Below are positions 8,547-17,732 of a stretch of 39,850 bases of DNA, piece by piece (position 1 is the first letter of the stretch; every line of letters starts with the position of its first letter). The position numbers and the translations under genes were made by a program. The DNA is from CAVTHK01 sp964552235. Its GTDB lineage: Bacteria > Spirochaetota > Spirochaetia > SZUA-6 > CAVTHK01. Location: NCBI GenBank assembly GCA_964552235.1, contig CAZKGO010000041.1:1-39850 (forward strand), read 5' to 3'. Below the pieces are notes generated by a model. That model worked only from the letters and a program-made list of their open reading frames with translations, made no database searches and was not told the DNA's origin.

Positions 8547-9427
8547 ATGAAGCGGAGACACCGAGCCGCGGATATCGCCTTCACGAGCCTGAACACGGTC
8601 CTGATGCTCTTTGTCGTGGTCGCGACGCTCTAACCGTTCCTGTACGTGCTGTTCGCCTCTGTCAGCGACCCGGTCTGCATGGGACAACACCTGGGCTTTC
8701 TCCTGACCCCCCTCGGCTTCACTCTGGCCAGCTACGGCCGGGTGCTGCGCAACCCCATGATCCTCGGCGGCTACCTCAACACCCTCGTGTACGTGAGCGT
8801 GGGAACCGTGCTGAACCTGTTCCTCACCGCCCTCGGGGCCTACGTGCTCTCGCGCAAGAGACTCCTCCTCCGCAACGCCATCATGTTCTTCATCGTGGTC
8901 ACGATTTTTTTTCCGGAGGTCTGATCCCGTTCTACCTCGTGGTCCGCGGCCTGGGCCTGGCGGACACGATGTGGGCGCTCGTTCTGCCCACGGCGATCTC
9001 GAGCTACAACCTGATCGTGATGCGCACGGCCTTTGCCCAGGTTCCCGACAGCATGGAAGAGTCGACGCGCATGGACGGGGCCAACGACTTCATCATTCTC
9101 ATCCAGATCTACATCCCGCTCTGCATGGCCGTGGTGGCGGTGATGATCCTGTTCTACTCCGTCGGGCACTGGAACGTCTGGTTCAACGCCATGATCTTCC
9201 TGCGCAAGCGCGAGAAATACCCGCTGCAGCTCATCCTGAGGGAGATCCTGATCGCAGCCACGACCGAGAGCATGATGACCGAGGCTTCGGCCATGGACCG
9301 AGAGCCGACCGGCGAGACCATCAAGTACGCCACTATCGTCGTGGCGACGCTTCCCATCCTGTTCGTGTATCCCTTCCTGCAGCGCTACTTTATCCGGGGC
9401 GTGATGATCGGCGCGCTCAAGGAGTAG
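8547..9427 (+). pseudogene. ABC sugar transporter permease, YtcP family, with a stop codon and a frameshift
   Basis: Starts at ATG 8547 after TAGGGAG, ten bases beyond the lplB-like stop. After MKRRHRAADIAFTSL and a first membrane helix, codon 29 is TAA (8631-8633) where the family has Tyr or another residue before PFLYVLFASVSDP. The frame then resumes with GFTLASYGRVLRNP and LTALGAYVLSRKRL. A second lesion lies at a run of eight T (8904-8911): one more T would restore FFSGGLIPFYLVVRGLGLADT. The rest (MDGANDFIILIQIYIPLC, the EAA loop, and RYFIRGVMIGALKE at the end) is well conserved in the third frame. One nonsense change plus one homopolymer shift make this a likely pseudogene, though the homopolymer may be a sequencing error. 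Confidence 0.85.
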
Positions 9428-9448
9428 GAAGCCCGCAGCGCCCCCCGC

Positions 9449-11362
9449 CTACCTGGCAAATAGCGCCGCGATCTCCTTGGCGTAGATCCGGCTCACGACG
9501 TCTCTCTTGACCGACTGCTTGGCGCTGAGCTCCACGCCCATCTCGAAGTGCTTGGGCAGCAGGCGGAAGCGGAAGACCCGCTCGAACTCGCGGAATCCCC
9601 GCTTGGAGCAGACCCGGGAGTTGATCTCGTCGGAGATGAGCTCGAGGATCGGTGCGCTCTCAAGCAGCTGTTCCCTGGTCACGTAGGGGATCCCGTGAGC
9701 CGCGGCGTACTTCTCGATCGCCTCGTCGTTGGCCACCACCAGCGCGGCAAGGAACTTCTGGTCCTGGCCCACCACCATCACCTGGTCGATGTACTCGCTC
9801 TCCAGGATCGCGTCCTCGATCGGCACCGGCTCGACGTTCTCCCCGCCGAGCAGCACGATGGTCTCTTTGACCCGGCCGATGATCTTGAGCTCGCCGTCCC
9901 AGGTCTGCATCCCGAGGTCGCCGGTGTTGAGCCAGCCGTCGGACCCCAGGACCTCGGCCGTCTTGTCCGGCCGCTTGTAGTAGCCCTTCATCACGTTGGG
10001 GCCCTTGAGATAGATGACTCCCTTGCGGCCGGGCGGGACCTGCTCGCCGGTCTCGGGGTCGAGGAGTTTGACCTCCATCTCCTTGAGCACCGGGCCGATC
10101 GTGCCCGGCACCGGCCTGGCCTGCAGCCGCACGGACACCACGGGCGTGGTCTCGGTCAGGCCGTAGCCTTCGAGCAGCAGGACGCCGGCGGCCTGGAAGA
10201 ACCTGTCGACGAACGGCGGAAGCGCCCCGCCGCCCGAAACGGTAAAGCGGAACCTGCCGCCGAGCCTGGCCTTGATCTTGCTGAACACCAGCAGGTTCCC
10301 CAGCGCGCGAAGGGGGTAGAGGAGGAGAAAGGGCGCGAGCCCGATCACGAAGTCGAGGGCGCGGATGCGCCGCGTGAAGCGCGGATAGAGCCCCCTGACC
10401 AAGGAGGTGGCGGTGGCATGGGCGCCGCCCACGGCGACGAAAAAGTGGAAGAGCGTCTGCTTGATGCCGCCTTCTTCCTTGATGTTCCTGTAGATGGCGG
10501 CCCGCACGCCCTCCCAGATGCGGGGCACCGAGGCGAGAATGGTGGGCTTCACCTCGGCCATGTCGGCCATCATGATCTTGCCGATCGGCTTGGAGTAGGC
10601 GAGCGCCGCGCCGCGGGAGAGGGCAAAGGTCTCGATCATGCGCTCGAAGGAGTGCCACACGGGCAGGACCGAGAGGAAGATGTCGCCGGGATTGACGTCG
10701 ATCGTGAACGGGATCGTCCGCAGGTTGTGCAGGAAGTTCGAGTGGGTGAGCATGACCCCTTTGGGCTCGCCCGTGGTTCCCGAAGTGTAGATGATCGTGG
10801 CCAGGTCTTCGCTCCTGCCTTTTGCCACCTCCCGCTGGAACGTCTGCGGTTCACGGGCCAGCAGCGCCTCGCCGCGCTCCATGATGCCCTGCAGGGTCAA
10901 GAGGCCGACCCCGTCGGTCGGTTCCTCGAAGGCCTCCGGGCGAAAATCGCCGTCGAAGACGATGATCGACTTGAGGGCCGGCAGGTCCTTCTTGCGCGAC
11001 AGGATCTTCTTTACCTGCTCCGCGTTCTCGGCAAAGGACACCTGGCAATCGGCGTGCTGCAGGATGTAGCGGGCCTCGTCGGCCATGGTGTCGGAGCCGC
11101 GCGGCACGTCGGCCGCCCCGATGCCGAGGATGCCCAGGTTCGTGATGATCCACTCCCTGCGGCTGTCGGAAATGACGCCGACGTGGTCGCCTCTCTTGAC
11201 GCCAAAGTCGAGGAGCCCGGCTCCGACCCGCTCGAATTGCGCCGCGAACTCGCGGAACGGCATCGTCTGCCACTTGCCGTCTCTGCCCCTGCTCATCAGA
11301 GCGGGGCTCTCCGGGTTTCTGGCCGCCGTCGACTGCATCACCTTCACGACCGTGTCTTCCAT
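9449..11362 (-). CDS. Long-chain acyl-CoA synthetase (AMP-forming)
   Basis: A 637-residue ANL-superfamily enzyme that activates a fatty acid with ATP to acyl-AMP and then acyl-CoA at the membrane. The ATP loop YTSGTTGEPKG is at residues 192-202, followed by VMLTH. SGGGALPPFVDRFF and LLEGYGLTETTPVVS (around 380-405) are the adenine-binding and A5 motifs. DGWLNTGDLG and KIIGRVKETIVLLGGENVEP are the A7/A8 hinge, and SAKQSVKRDVV near the end contains the catalytic-Lys region. A hydrophobic insert (LDFVIGLAPFLLLYPLRALGN) before A4 is typical of the FadD15/bubblegum-like long-chain group. The ATG at 11362 follows GGGAGAGAGGG. It is convergent with the damaged permease gene, 21 bases apart. Confidence 0.93.
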   Translation of the reverse strand: MEDTVVKVMQSTAARNPESPALMSRGRDGKWQTMPFREFAAQFERVGAGLLDFGVKRGDHVGVISDSRREWIITNLGILGIGAADVPRGSDTMADEARYILQHADCQVSFAENAEQVKKILSRKKDLPALKSIIVFDGDFRPEAFEEPTDGVGLLTLQGIMERGEALLAREPQTFQREVAKGRSEDLATIIYTSGTTGEPKGVMLTHSNFLHNLRTIPFTIDVNPGDIFLSVLPVWHSFERMIETFALSRGAALAYSKPIGKIMMADMAEVKPTILASVPRIWEGVRAAIYRNIKEEGGIKQTLFHFFVAVGGAHATATSLVRGLYPRFTRRIRALDFVIGLAPFLLLYPLRALGNLLVFSKIKARLGGRFRFTVSGGGALPPFVDRFFQAAGVLLLEGYGLTETTPVVSVRLQARPVPGTIGPVLKEMEVKLLDPETGEQVPPGRKGVIYLKGPNVMKGYYKRPDKTAEVLGSDGWLNTGDLGMQTWDGELKIIGRVKETIVLLGGENVEPVPIEDAILESEYIDQVMVVGQDQKFLAALVVANDEAIEKYAAAHGIPYVTREQLLESAPILELISDEINSRVCSKRGFREFERVFRFRLLPKHFEMGVELSAKQSVKRDVVSRIYAKEIAALFAR

Positions 11363-11502
11363 CTGTTTCCCTCTCTCCCGGGCAATCGTTGGCGTAGGAG
11401 GCGCCTGGGCCCCTGCAGCATCGTAATACGCCTGTGCGCGTCGCGCCAGCGCGGATTTTCGCCCCCCGGCTGCCAGACGGTTCGGCGCAATCCGGGCGGG
11501 AC

Positions 11503-13821
11503 CTATCCTCGCGGCGGGTCTGCTTTGTCTGAATGGGCGGCGGGAGGAGCGGTCGGCTCACTGCGTTCGTAGGCCATCACGGTCTGCTCGATCAGGCGCA
11601 TTTCCACGAGAGACATGAGGAAGGCCAGGGTCGATTCCGCACCCATGTTCTGGTTGATGCGGTCGATGTGCAGCCCGTCGTGGCAGCCGCCGCAGCGTGG
11701 ATCGTAGACAGGTACCCCCAGGTCGTTGTTGCCGAGGAACCAGTCAAAGGCCCCGCGCGCAGTTTCCAGCCACTCGCGCTCCTGCGTGGCGGTGAACGCC
11801 GCCAGAGAGGCCGAGACGACACACGAGGCCTCCAGGGGCTGCTGGTCGTACAGCGCCGGCGTACCGCCGCGCGGATAGAAGCCGTTGGTGCCGACGGGGC
11901 GGAAATGGCCGACGTCGGCTGTCTGAACCGAGCGCAGCCACCGGAGGCTCTCGATGCCCACCTCCAGAGCCTCGGCGCTGCCGTAGTGAGCGCCCGAAAC
12001 GATCAGGGCGTGGCACAGGCGCGCGTTGGCGTAGCTCACGATCGGCTCGAACCATCGCCACTGGCCCGCGCTGTGGGCGCGGTAGGCCGCCAGCAGCCTG
12101 GCCTGCAGGCTCTCGCCCGCCTGACGCACGGACCTGTCCCCCGCGAAACGGCGCGCGTAGTCGCAGACGCCCAGCAGGGCAAAGGCCCAGGCGCGGGGCG
12201 ACGTCGTTTCGAGGGCCTGGGGCAGCGCCTCGGCAAACAGGCGTGCCGCCCACATCGCGAAGTCGGAATCCGCCGAACGGCCGACCACGGCTCCGAGGGC
12301 CCACAGCGCCCGTCCGTGGCCGTCGTCGGAGCCCCGGGCATCCAGCCAGCGGCGGTCGAAGGAGAGGAAGTTGCGAAAGCGGCCCGTCTGCGCGTCGTAG
12401 GCGTAGTCGAGAAAGGCGGCATAGCGCAGGGCGAAGCGGGACAGCTCGGGGTCCTCGACGCGCGACTGCTCCAGGAGCACGGTGAGCATCAGGGCGCGCG
12501 CGTTGTCGTCGGTGGAGTAGCCTTCGCGGTAGTTGGGAATCCGGTATATCGCGTGCTGGCACACGCCGGTGCCGTCGGTGAGCGCCTTCAGATGCTGGAG
12601 CCGTATGTCGGGCAGGGGACTCCGCCGATCGGCGAGAGTGTGGACGGCCGGGCGCGGCTTTCGGTCTGTCGTGAAGGTCGCCCGGGCCTCGAGGAACACC
12701 GCAGCGTAGCGGGCGGCCACGGCGCTCCACACCATCTCGCGGCCGAGCAGGTAGGCGTGCTTGCGCACCGCGTTGCGCAGCGCATCGTCGCTCAGCAGCC
12801 GGGTCAGGCTCGCGGCCAGGGCGTCGGCGTCCCTGAACGGCACCAGGAACCCTCTGCCGTCGGCGAGAAGCTCCTCGGCGTGCCAGTACGGAGTCGACAC
12901 GACGGCCTTGCCGCAGCCAAAGGCGTAGGAGAGGGTCCCCGACGTGATCTGCGCCGGGTTGAGGTAGGGGGTGACGTACACGTCGGCGGCGCCGAGGAAT
13001 TCCCGCAGCTCCTGGTCGGTCACGTACCGGTCGTCGAAGACGACGTGGTCCTGCACTCCGAGGCGCCGAGCGAGCCGCACGAGGCTCGCTCGGTAGGTGT
13101 CGCCCTCGCTGCGCAGCAGGTTGGGGTGCGTGGCGCCCACGACGATGTAGACGACGTCGGGAATCTCGCGAATCACTTTCGGGAGCGCATGCAGAACGTA
13201 CTCGATCCCCTTGCCCGGCGACAGCAGTCCGAAGGTGAGAACCACTTTGCGTCCTTCGACGCCGAAGAGGTCCTTGTAGAAGTTGGGATCGACAAAGGGA
13301 ACATCCGGGACGCCGTGCGGAATCACCTCGATCTTCTGCGGCGGCACGCCCTGCGTCTCGAGGATGCGTCGTCCCCGCTCGCTCATCACGATCATGCTGG
13401 TGGACAGGCGAGCGAGCTCGACGAGGACCCGTTGCTGGTCGTCGGCCGGAGACTCGAGCACGGTATGCAGCGTTGTGACCACGGGGATCGAGAGCCTGCG
13501 GACGAGCGCCAGGATGTGGCTGCCGGCCCCGCCGCCGTAGATGCCGTACTCGTGCTGCACGCAGACGACATCGGCGTGGGAGACCCGGATAAAGTCGGCG
13601 GCCTGCCGGTAGCCGTCGACTTCGTGCTGGGGTACCTCGAACCTCACCTCCGGCGGATAGTCATAGCCGTCAGCGGTGTCGTTGACAGCTACGACCAGAC
13701 AGTCGGCGCCCTGCACGTGAGCAGCCACCGAGTTGCGGAGATCGCGGGTGAACGTCGCGATGCCGCACCTGCGAGGCACGTAGTCCCCGACGAAAGCCAC
13801 GCGCTGCAGCGAACGGCTCAT
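11503..13821 (-). CDS. GT4 glycosyltransferase fused to a helical glycosidase-like domain
   Basis: Start chosen at ATG 13821, which follows GGGAGGTGG by nine bases; the frame is open further upstream but that part is not family-like. The 772-residue protein has an N-terminal GT4 domain (about 1-400): VAFVGDYVPRRCGIATFTRDL, VQHEYGIYGG, KVVLTFGLLSPGKGIEYV (phosphate-binding region) and ITSGTLSYAFGCGKAVVSTPYWHAEELL (nucleotide-sugar region). The C-terminal part (about 430-740) is rich in helix repeats with YSTDDNARALML, DGHGRALWALG, FEPIVSYANARLCHAL and NQNMGAESTLAFL, resembling the alpha/alpha-barrel of glycosidases. It probably makes a glycoside from an NDP-sugar and may trim it. It is divergent from the GH130 gene, which suggests shared chemistry. 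Confidence 0.85.
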   Translation of the reverse strand: MSRSLQRVAFVGDYVPRRCGIATFTRDLRNSVAAHVQGADCLVVAVNDTADGYDYPPEVRFEVPQHEVDGYRQAADFIRVSHADVVCVQHEYGIYGGGAGSHILALVRRLSIPVVTTLHTVLESPADDQQRVLVELARLSTSMIVMSERGRRILETQGVPPQKIEVIPHGVPDVPFVDPNFYKDLFGVEGRKVVLTFGLLSPGKGIEYVLHALPKVIREIPDVVYIVVGATHPNLLRSEGDTYRASLVRLARRLGVQDHVVFDDRYVTDQELREFLGAADVYVTPYLNPAQITSGTLSYAFGCGKAVVSTPYWHAEELLADGRGFLVPFRDADALAASLTRLLSDDALRNAVRKHAYLLGREMVWSAVAARYAAVFLEARATFTTDRKPRPAVHTLADRRSPLPDIRLQHLKALTDGTGVCQHAIYRIPNYREGYSTDDNARALMLTVLLEQSRVEDPELSRFALRYAAFLDYAYDAQTGRFRNFLSFDRRWLDARGSDDGHGRALWALGAVVGRSADSDFAMWAARLFAEALPQALETTSPRAWAFALLGVCDYARRFAGDRSVRQAGESLQARLLAAYRAHSAGQWRWFEPIVSYANARLCHALIVSGAHYGSAEALEVGIESLRWLRSVQTADVGHFRPVGTNGFYPRGGTPALYDQQPLEASCVVSASLAAFTATQEREWLETARGAFDWFLGNNDLGVPVYDPRCGGCHDGLHIDRINQNMGAESTLAFLMSLVEMRLIEQTVMAYERSEPTAPPAAHSDKADPPRG

Positions 13822-13924
13822 GGTCGTGTCCACCTCCCGCATCTGTGGAGCTACGACGCCACGACGCCTGTGCGGCCGGTATTCCCCCGCGGCCTGAGGC
13901 GGCAACATCCATCGTACGGAAAAG

Positions 13925-13953
13925 AATATAGTGGCTGCGCTGTCGCCGGTCAA
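13925..13953 (-). promoter_or_regulatory. Sigma70 promoter of the GT4 fusion gene
   Basis: On the minus strand TTGACC (13948-13953), a 17-base spacer and TATATT (13925-13930). This leaves a leader of roughly 95 bases before ATG 13821. Excellent match in a very GC-rich background. Confidence 0.7.
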
Positions 13954-13991
13954 CGGCCCTGCGCCGAGAGGCCCGCTGTCCGTCGGCTCGA

Positions 13992-14020
13992 TTGACACAA
14001 TCCGGCGGCCCGTGTTAGGT
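13992..14020 (+). promoter_or_regulatory. Sigma70 promoter of the GH130 gene
   Basis: TTGACA (13992-13997), a 17-base spacer and TTAGGT (14015-14020), about 30 bases before the GTG start. It faces away from the GT4 promoter with only 38 bases between the two -35 boxes, so one regulator could control both. Confidence 0.65.
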
Positions 14021-14050
14021 CGGCTTTCCGCCTGTTGATGGAGGTCTGCC

Positions 14051-15520
14051 GTGGCAATCCCCGTTACCCGTCTTGATGCGAGGCTACTGCCCGATGCGCG
14101 GCGCGTGATCGCTCGTTTCTACAGGCCGGGGCACCAGGACCGGCTGCGCTCGATCGTCGACAAGGTCCTTGCCCTGCCGGACCGCGACGCCGAGCGGGTG
14201 CTGGCCCAGGTGCTGCGCCGCTTCTCCCCGCGTCACCGGAACATCAGCCGTGTGTTCTCGCGCCACTGCGAGCAGGTGTTCACCACCCTCGCCGATTCCC
14301 GCCTGTCCGCCGGTGCCGTCACCGAGGCCAAGCGTCTTCTCATCGGCTCGTACTTCACCATGGAGTACTCGTTGGAGAGCGCGGCCTTCTACAACCCTTC
14401 GATCGTCGAGGACCCGGACCAGGATGCTCTGGCCGACGGCGAAAAGCGTGTGATCGTGAGCGTGCGGGCCACCGGCGAAGGTCACATTTCCTCGATCGTC
14501 TTTCGCAGTGCCCTGATCAAGCCCGACTGGAGCCTGGACTTCGAGGAACCGGGCCACCACGTGGACATGCCGGAGATCGTGACGCGCCACGTCTACGAAA
14601 AGGAGGTCTTTCTCACCAAGCTCGACGAGATGAAAGTCCACAAGGACATCATCGCCGAGGTCATGGACCGTCTCGGCGATCGATTCGTCTACGGCGAGCT
14701 GCAGGCGAGCCTCGAGGAGAGCCGCAAGCGCCGCGACCTGTCGTATACCAGGCAGAAGGTCCTGCAGGCGATCAACTGGCTGGCGACGTCGCACTACGAG
14801 GTGACGTTCTCGCGCGATACCGCGATCTCGGAGCGCGTGCTCTTTCCGGTCTCCCACTCCGAGAGCAACGGGATCGAGGACGCCCGCTTCGTGCGCTTCG
14901 TCGACGACGATGGCGGCGTCACCTACTACGCCACCTACACAGCGTACAACGGCTTTGCTATCCTCCCCAAGCTGCTCAAGACCACGGACTTCTACCACTT
15001 CCAGGTGATGCCCCTCAACGGCGAATACGCGCAGAACAAGGGGATGTCGCTGTTCCCGAGGAAAATCAAGGGTCGCTACGCGATGCTCTCACGGTGCGAC
15101 GGCGTCAACCTCTACATGATGTTCTCCGACACGGTCACACTCTGGCGCGAGGCGACCCGCATTCTGGCTCCCACCCACTCCTGGGAGTTCGTGCAGATCG
15201 GCAACGCCGGCTCGCCGATCGAGACCGAGCACGGCTGGCTCGTCATCACGCACGGGGTGGGGCCGGTGCGGACCTACTGCCTCGGCGCGAGCCTGCTGGA
15301 TCTCGAGGATCCCACGCGCGTGATCGGCGCGCTTCGGGAGCCGCTGCTGATGCCGACCGACGACGAGCGGGAGGGGTACGTGCCGAACGTGGTCTACTCC
15401 TGCGGCTCGATCGTCCACAACGGACGCCTGCTGATCCCCTACGGCATATCGGATTGGGCGACGGGCTTTGCCGTCGTGCCGCTGGAGCCGCTGTTGAAGG
15501 CGCTGCTCAGGAGCGCCTGA
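14051..15520 (+). CDS. GH130-family glycoside phosphorylase or glycosidase
   Basis: A 489-residue protein starting at GTG 14051 with Shine-Dalgarno GGAGG. The five-bladed propeller begins near residue 110. FYNPSIVEDPD (113-123) and NGIEDAR (273-279) hold the conserved GH130 acidic residue, and later blades include NKGMSLFPRKIKGRYAMLSR, GNAGSPIETEHGWLVITHG and NVVYSCGSIVHNGRLLIPYG. The first 105 residues are a helical extension seen in a GH130 group that often sits beside GT4 genes. GH130 enzymes act on beta-mannosides, either by phosphorolysis (releasing mannose 1-phosphate) or hydrolysis; which applies cannot be told here. No signal peptide, so cytoplasmic. Together with the divergent transferase it may turn over an intracellular mannose-containing glycan. 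Confidence 0.87.
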   Translation: MAIPVTRLDARLLPDARRVIARFYRPGHQDRLRSIVDKVLALPDRDAERVLAQVLRRFSPRHRNISRVFSRHCEQVFTTLADSRLSAGAVTEAKRLLIGSYFTMEYSLESAAFYNPSIVEDPDQDALADGEKRVIVSVRATGEGHISSIVFRSALIKPDWSLDFEEPGHHVDMPEIVTRHVYEKEVFLTKLDEMKVHKDIIAEVMDRLGDRFVYGELQASLEESRKRRDLSYTRQKVLQAINWLATSHYEVTFSRDTAISERVLFPVSHSESNGIEDARFVRFVDDDGGVTYYATYTAYNGFAILPKLLKTTDFYHFQVMPLNGEYAQNKGMSLFPRKIKGRYAMLSRCDGVNLYMMFSDTVTLWREATRILAPTHSWEFVQIGNAGSPIETEHGWLVITHGVGPVRTYCLGASLLDLEDPTRVIGALREPLLMPTDDEREGYVPNVVYSCGSIVHNGRLLIPYGISDWATGFAVVPLEPLLKALLRSA

Positions 15521-15526
15521 GGGCGG

Positions 15527-15544
15527 GCCGGCCCCGCGGCCGGC
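15527..15544. terminator. GC-rich hairpin between convergent genes
   Basis: GCCGGCC (15527-15533), a four-base loop and GGCCGGC (15538-15544), seven bases past the GH130 stop. There is no T-run, so it may stabilise mRNA ends or act in both directions. Confidence 0.35.
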
Positions 15545-15576
15545 TCGGACGGCAGGCCGAAGGCGCCGGCGCGGCC

Positions 15577-16383
15577 TCAGTCGCGGAGCGGCTTCACGCG
15601 CGCGGCCAGGGCGTAGTAGAGCCGGCGCGGAAGCGCGCGCGTAAAGGCGAGCAGGAAGCGGTTGAGAAGTCCGGGCACGTAGACCACGCTGCCGCGTTCC
15701 AGAGCCGCCAGCGAGAGCTTGGCCACCCGCTCAGCCGACATCCAGCGGGCGAGGCCGCGATTGCGCATCTGCGCCGGATCGAGGCCGAGTCGCTGGTGGA
15801 AGTCCGTGCGGACGAGCCCCGGGCACAGAGCCTGCACCCGGATGCCGCGGTCGCCCACGGTCATGGCCAGCGCCTCGGAAAAGCTCACGAGAAACCGCTT
15901 GGTCGCCCCGTAGACCACGGCCATCGGCGACGGCAGGAAGGCGGCCATCGAAGCGACGTTGATGATGGCGCCGCCGCCCGCCTCGGCCAGGCGCGGGACC
16001 GCGGCGAGGCAGAGACGAACTGCTGCCTCCGCCTGCGCCCGCAGCATCGCCGCAAGACTGTCGCCGGAATCTTCCAGAAACGGGGCGCCGGCGCCGCCGC
16101 CGGCGTTGTTGACGAGGATCCGCAGGCCCGCCGCGGCGCGGACCCGCTTCTCGAAGGCGGCCAGCTGCGCCGGCTGCGCCAGGTCGACGATGCGCACTTC
16201 CACCCCGACGCCGTGGCGCTCGCGGATGCCGGCAGCCACCCGTTCGATCAGCTCGCGCCTGCGGCCCGTGATCAGGAGGTCATGGCCGCCTGCGGCCAGG
16301 GCCGCGGCGAAGGCCGCGCCGATTCCGCTGGTGCCGCCCGTGACGATCGCCAGGGGGCGGCGCGCAGGGGCCGCGGAGCTCAC
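15577..16383 (-). CDS. Short-chain dehydrogenase/reductase (SDR)
   Basis: A 268-residue classical SDR. It has the NAD(P) motif TGGTSGIG (15-22), ITGRRRE after beta-2 (NADP-type Arg residues), NNAG (92-95), catalytic Ser145 in INVAS and Tyr158/Lys162 in YGATK, followed by ALCPGLVRTDFHQR. It belongs near the DltE-like and fatty-acyl/ketone-reductase SDRs, and its substrate is unknown. The start is the GTG at 16383, whose last bases overlap the stop of the GatZ-family gene (GTGA), indicating translational coupling. It is the last gene of the minus-strand catabolic cluster and could be a second sugar or polyol reductase. Confidence 0.87.
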   Translation of the reverse strand: MSSAAPARRPLAIVTGGTSGIGAAFAAALAAGGHDLLITGRRRELIERVAAGIRERHGVGVEVRIVDLAQPAQLAAFEKRVRAAAGLRILVNNAGGGAGAPFLEDSGDSLAAMLRAQAEAAVRLCLAAVPRLAEAGGGAIINVASMAAFLPSPMAVVYGATKRFLVSFSEALAMTVGDRGIRVQALCPGLVRTDFHQRLGLDPAQMRNRGLARWMSAERVAKLSLAALERGSVVYVPGLLNRFLLAFTRALPRRLYYALAARVKPLRD

Positions 16384-17732
16384 GCGCGCGCCCCGCGGGC
16401 CGGCGGCGTCGCCTCGCTCGGCGACGTCACTGCGTCGGGCGGCGCGCAGCGCCCGCAGGCGGCAGAGTAGACGGCGAGCACTTCGCGCACCCGGCTCTCG
16501 GCCAGGGCACGGGGCTCGGGGGCGAGGCGCCCCGCGCGCACCAGCTCGTACTGGCGGCTCATGTGCTGGCTCAGCAGCGAAAGCGGGATCGGCACGGCCC
16601 GCAGGTTCGCCTGCAGGCGCTCCACCGCCTCCCGCACGGCCGGATCCGGCCAGTAGTAGCGGCAGCGGTCGCTGAAGCTGAAGGCCCGCTTGAGGGCCTG
16701 TTCCGCGGCGCTGCCCTGGTAGTAGCGGCGCCAGTGCTCGGGCCGCTCGACCATGGCGCGGTCGAGCGTCGCGCGCAGGTCTGACCTGCGGCCGCCGACG
16801 AGCTCGCGTTCGATCGCCTCCAGGGCGAAGAGCGCCTCGCGCAGGGCAAAGGTGAGCCACGGTCCCACCTTGAGGATGCAGAAGTGATCCTCCACCATGG
16901 CCCGCAGAGCGGCGGGCGTCTGGTAGTCGGTGGAGTGCGCCTCGTAGACCATGCGCGGGAAGCCCAGCACCGCGGCGCTCAGGTCCGCCGCAGCTTCGCG
17001 CCGGTAGTCGAAGATCTGGTCGTCGCCGAACTCGACCCCCGGCTGCACGACCACGGCGACGACCCGCTGCCACGCGCCGCCGAGCCCGCGGTCGAGAAAG
17101 GCCGCCTGGGCCGCCTCGACCGTGCGCCGCACGTCGGCGGCCGCGGTGACGCGCAGCGTCTGCTCGGGCGCCTGAGCCCCGCCGGGGACCGGCACCTCGG
17201 TGCCGATGACGTACACCGGCGGCTCACCCCGGGCCGCAGCCTCGGCCGCCGCGCACAGCTCGGCGGCGCGTGCGGCCACGATCTCGTCGGGCAGCGGCAG
17301 GTGGCGGTCGCCCGGGTCGTCGGCGCAGTGCATGCTCGCGTCGAGGTGCAGCTTGCGGAATCCCGCCGCCGCATACGCCGCCACCAGCGTGCGCGCGTGA
17401 GCCATGGCCTCGCGGGCCGGCGCGTTCTGCCAGCGGTTGGGTCCGAGATGATCGCCGCCCAGCAGCACCTGGTCGGCGGGAAAGCCCGCCTCGCCGGCGA
17501 GCGCGGCCACGAAGCCGACAAAGTCCGCCGGCTTCATGCCCGTGTAGCCGCCGGCCTGGTCGACCTGGTTGGAGGTCGACTCGATCAGCACGAGCGACTG
17601 GTCTTCGAGCGCCTGCCGCATGGCAGCCTGCAGCACCAGCGGGTGCGCCGTGCACAGCGACGCGACGCCGACCCCGCGGCCGCCGCGGTTTGCCTCGACC
17701 GCGTCGAGAAAACGCCTGAGAGCTCGATTCAT
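16380..17732 (-). CDS. GatZ/KbaZ-family protein (tagatose-bisphosphate aldolase accessory / tagatose-6-phosphate 4-epimerase type)
   Basis: A 450-residue TIM-barrel protein of family PF08013. Family blocks are GVASLCTAHPLVLQAAM, LIESTSNQVDQAGGYTGM (about 50-67), VLLGGDHLGPNRW, RKLHLDASMHCADD, PVYVIGTEVPVPGG and FPRMVYEAHSTDYQT (around 275). In enterobacteria GatZ is described as the chaperone-like non-catalytic subunit of GatY. No GatY/KbaY partner is in the window. Family members in other bacteria are reported to epimerise tagatose 6-phosphate to fructose 6-phosphate on their own, which fits an operon with dehydrogenases and a kinase. The ATG at 17732 overlaps the upstream stop (ATGA). Confidence 0.88.
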   Translation of the reverse strand: MNRALRRFLDAVEANRGGRGVGVASLCTAHPLVLQAAMRQALEDQSLVLIESTSNQVDQAGGYTGMKPADFVGFVAALAGEAGFPADQVLLGGDHLGPNRWQNAPAREAMAHARTLVAAYAAAGFRKLHLDASMHCADDPGDRHLPLPDEIVAARAAELCAAAEAAARGEPPVYVIGTEVPVPGGAQAPEQTLRVTAAADVRRTVEAAQAAFLDRGLGGAWQRVVAVVVQPGVEFGDDQIFDYRREAAADLSAAVLGFPRMVYEAHSTDYQTPAALRAMVEDHFCILKVGPWLTFALREALFALEAIERELVGGRRSDLRATLDRAMVERPEHWRRYYQGSAAEQALKRAFSFSDRCRYYWPDPAVREAVERLQANLRAVPIPLSLLSQHMSRQYELVRAGRLAPEPRALAESRVREVLAVYSAACGRCAPPDAVTSPSEATPPARGARA

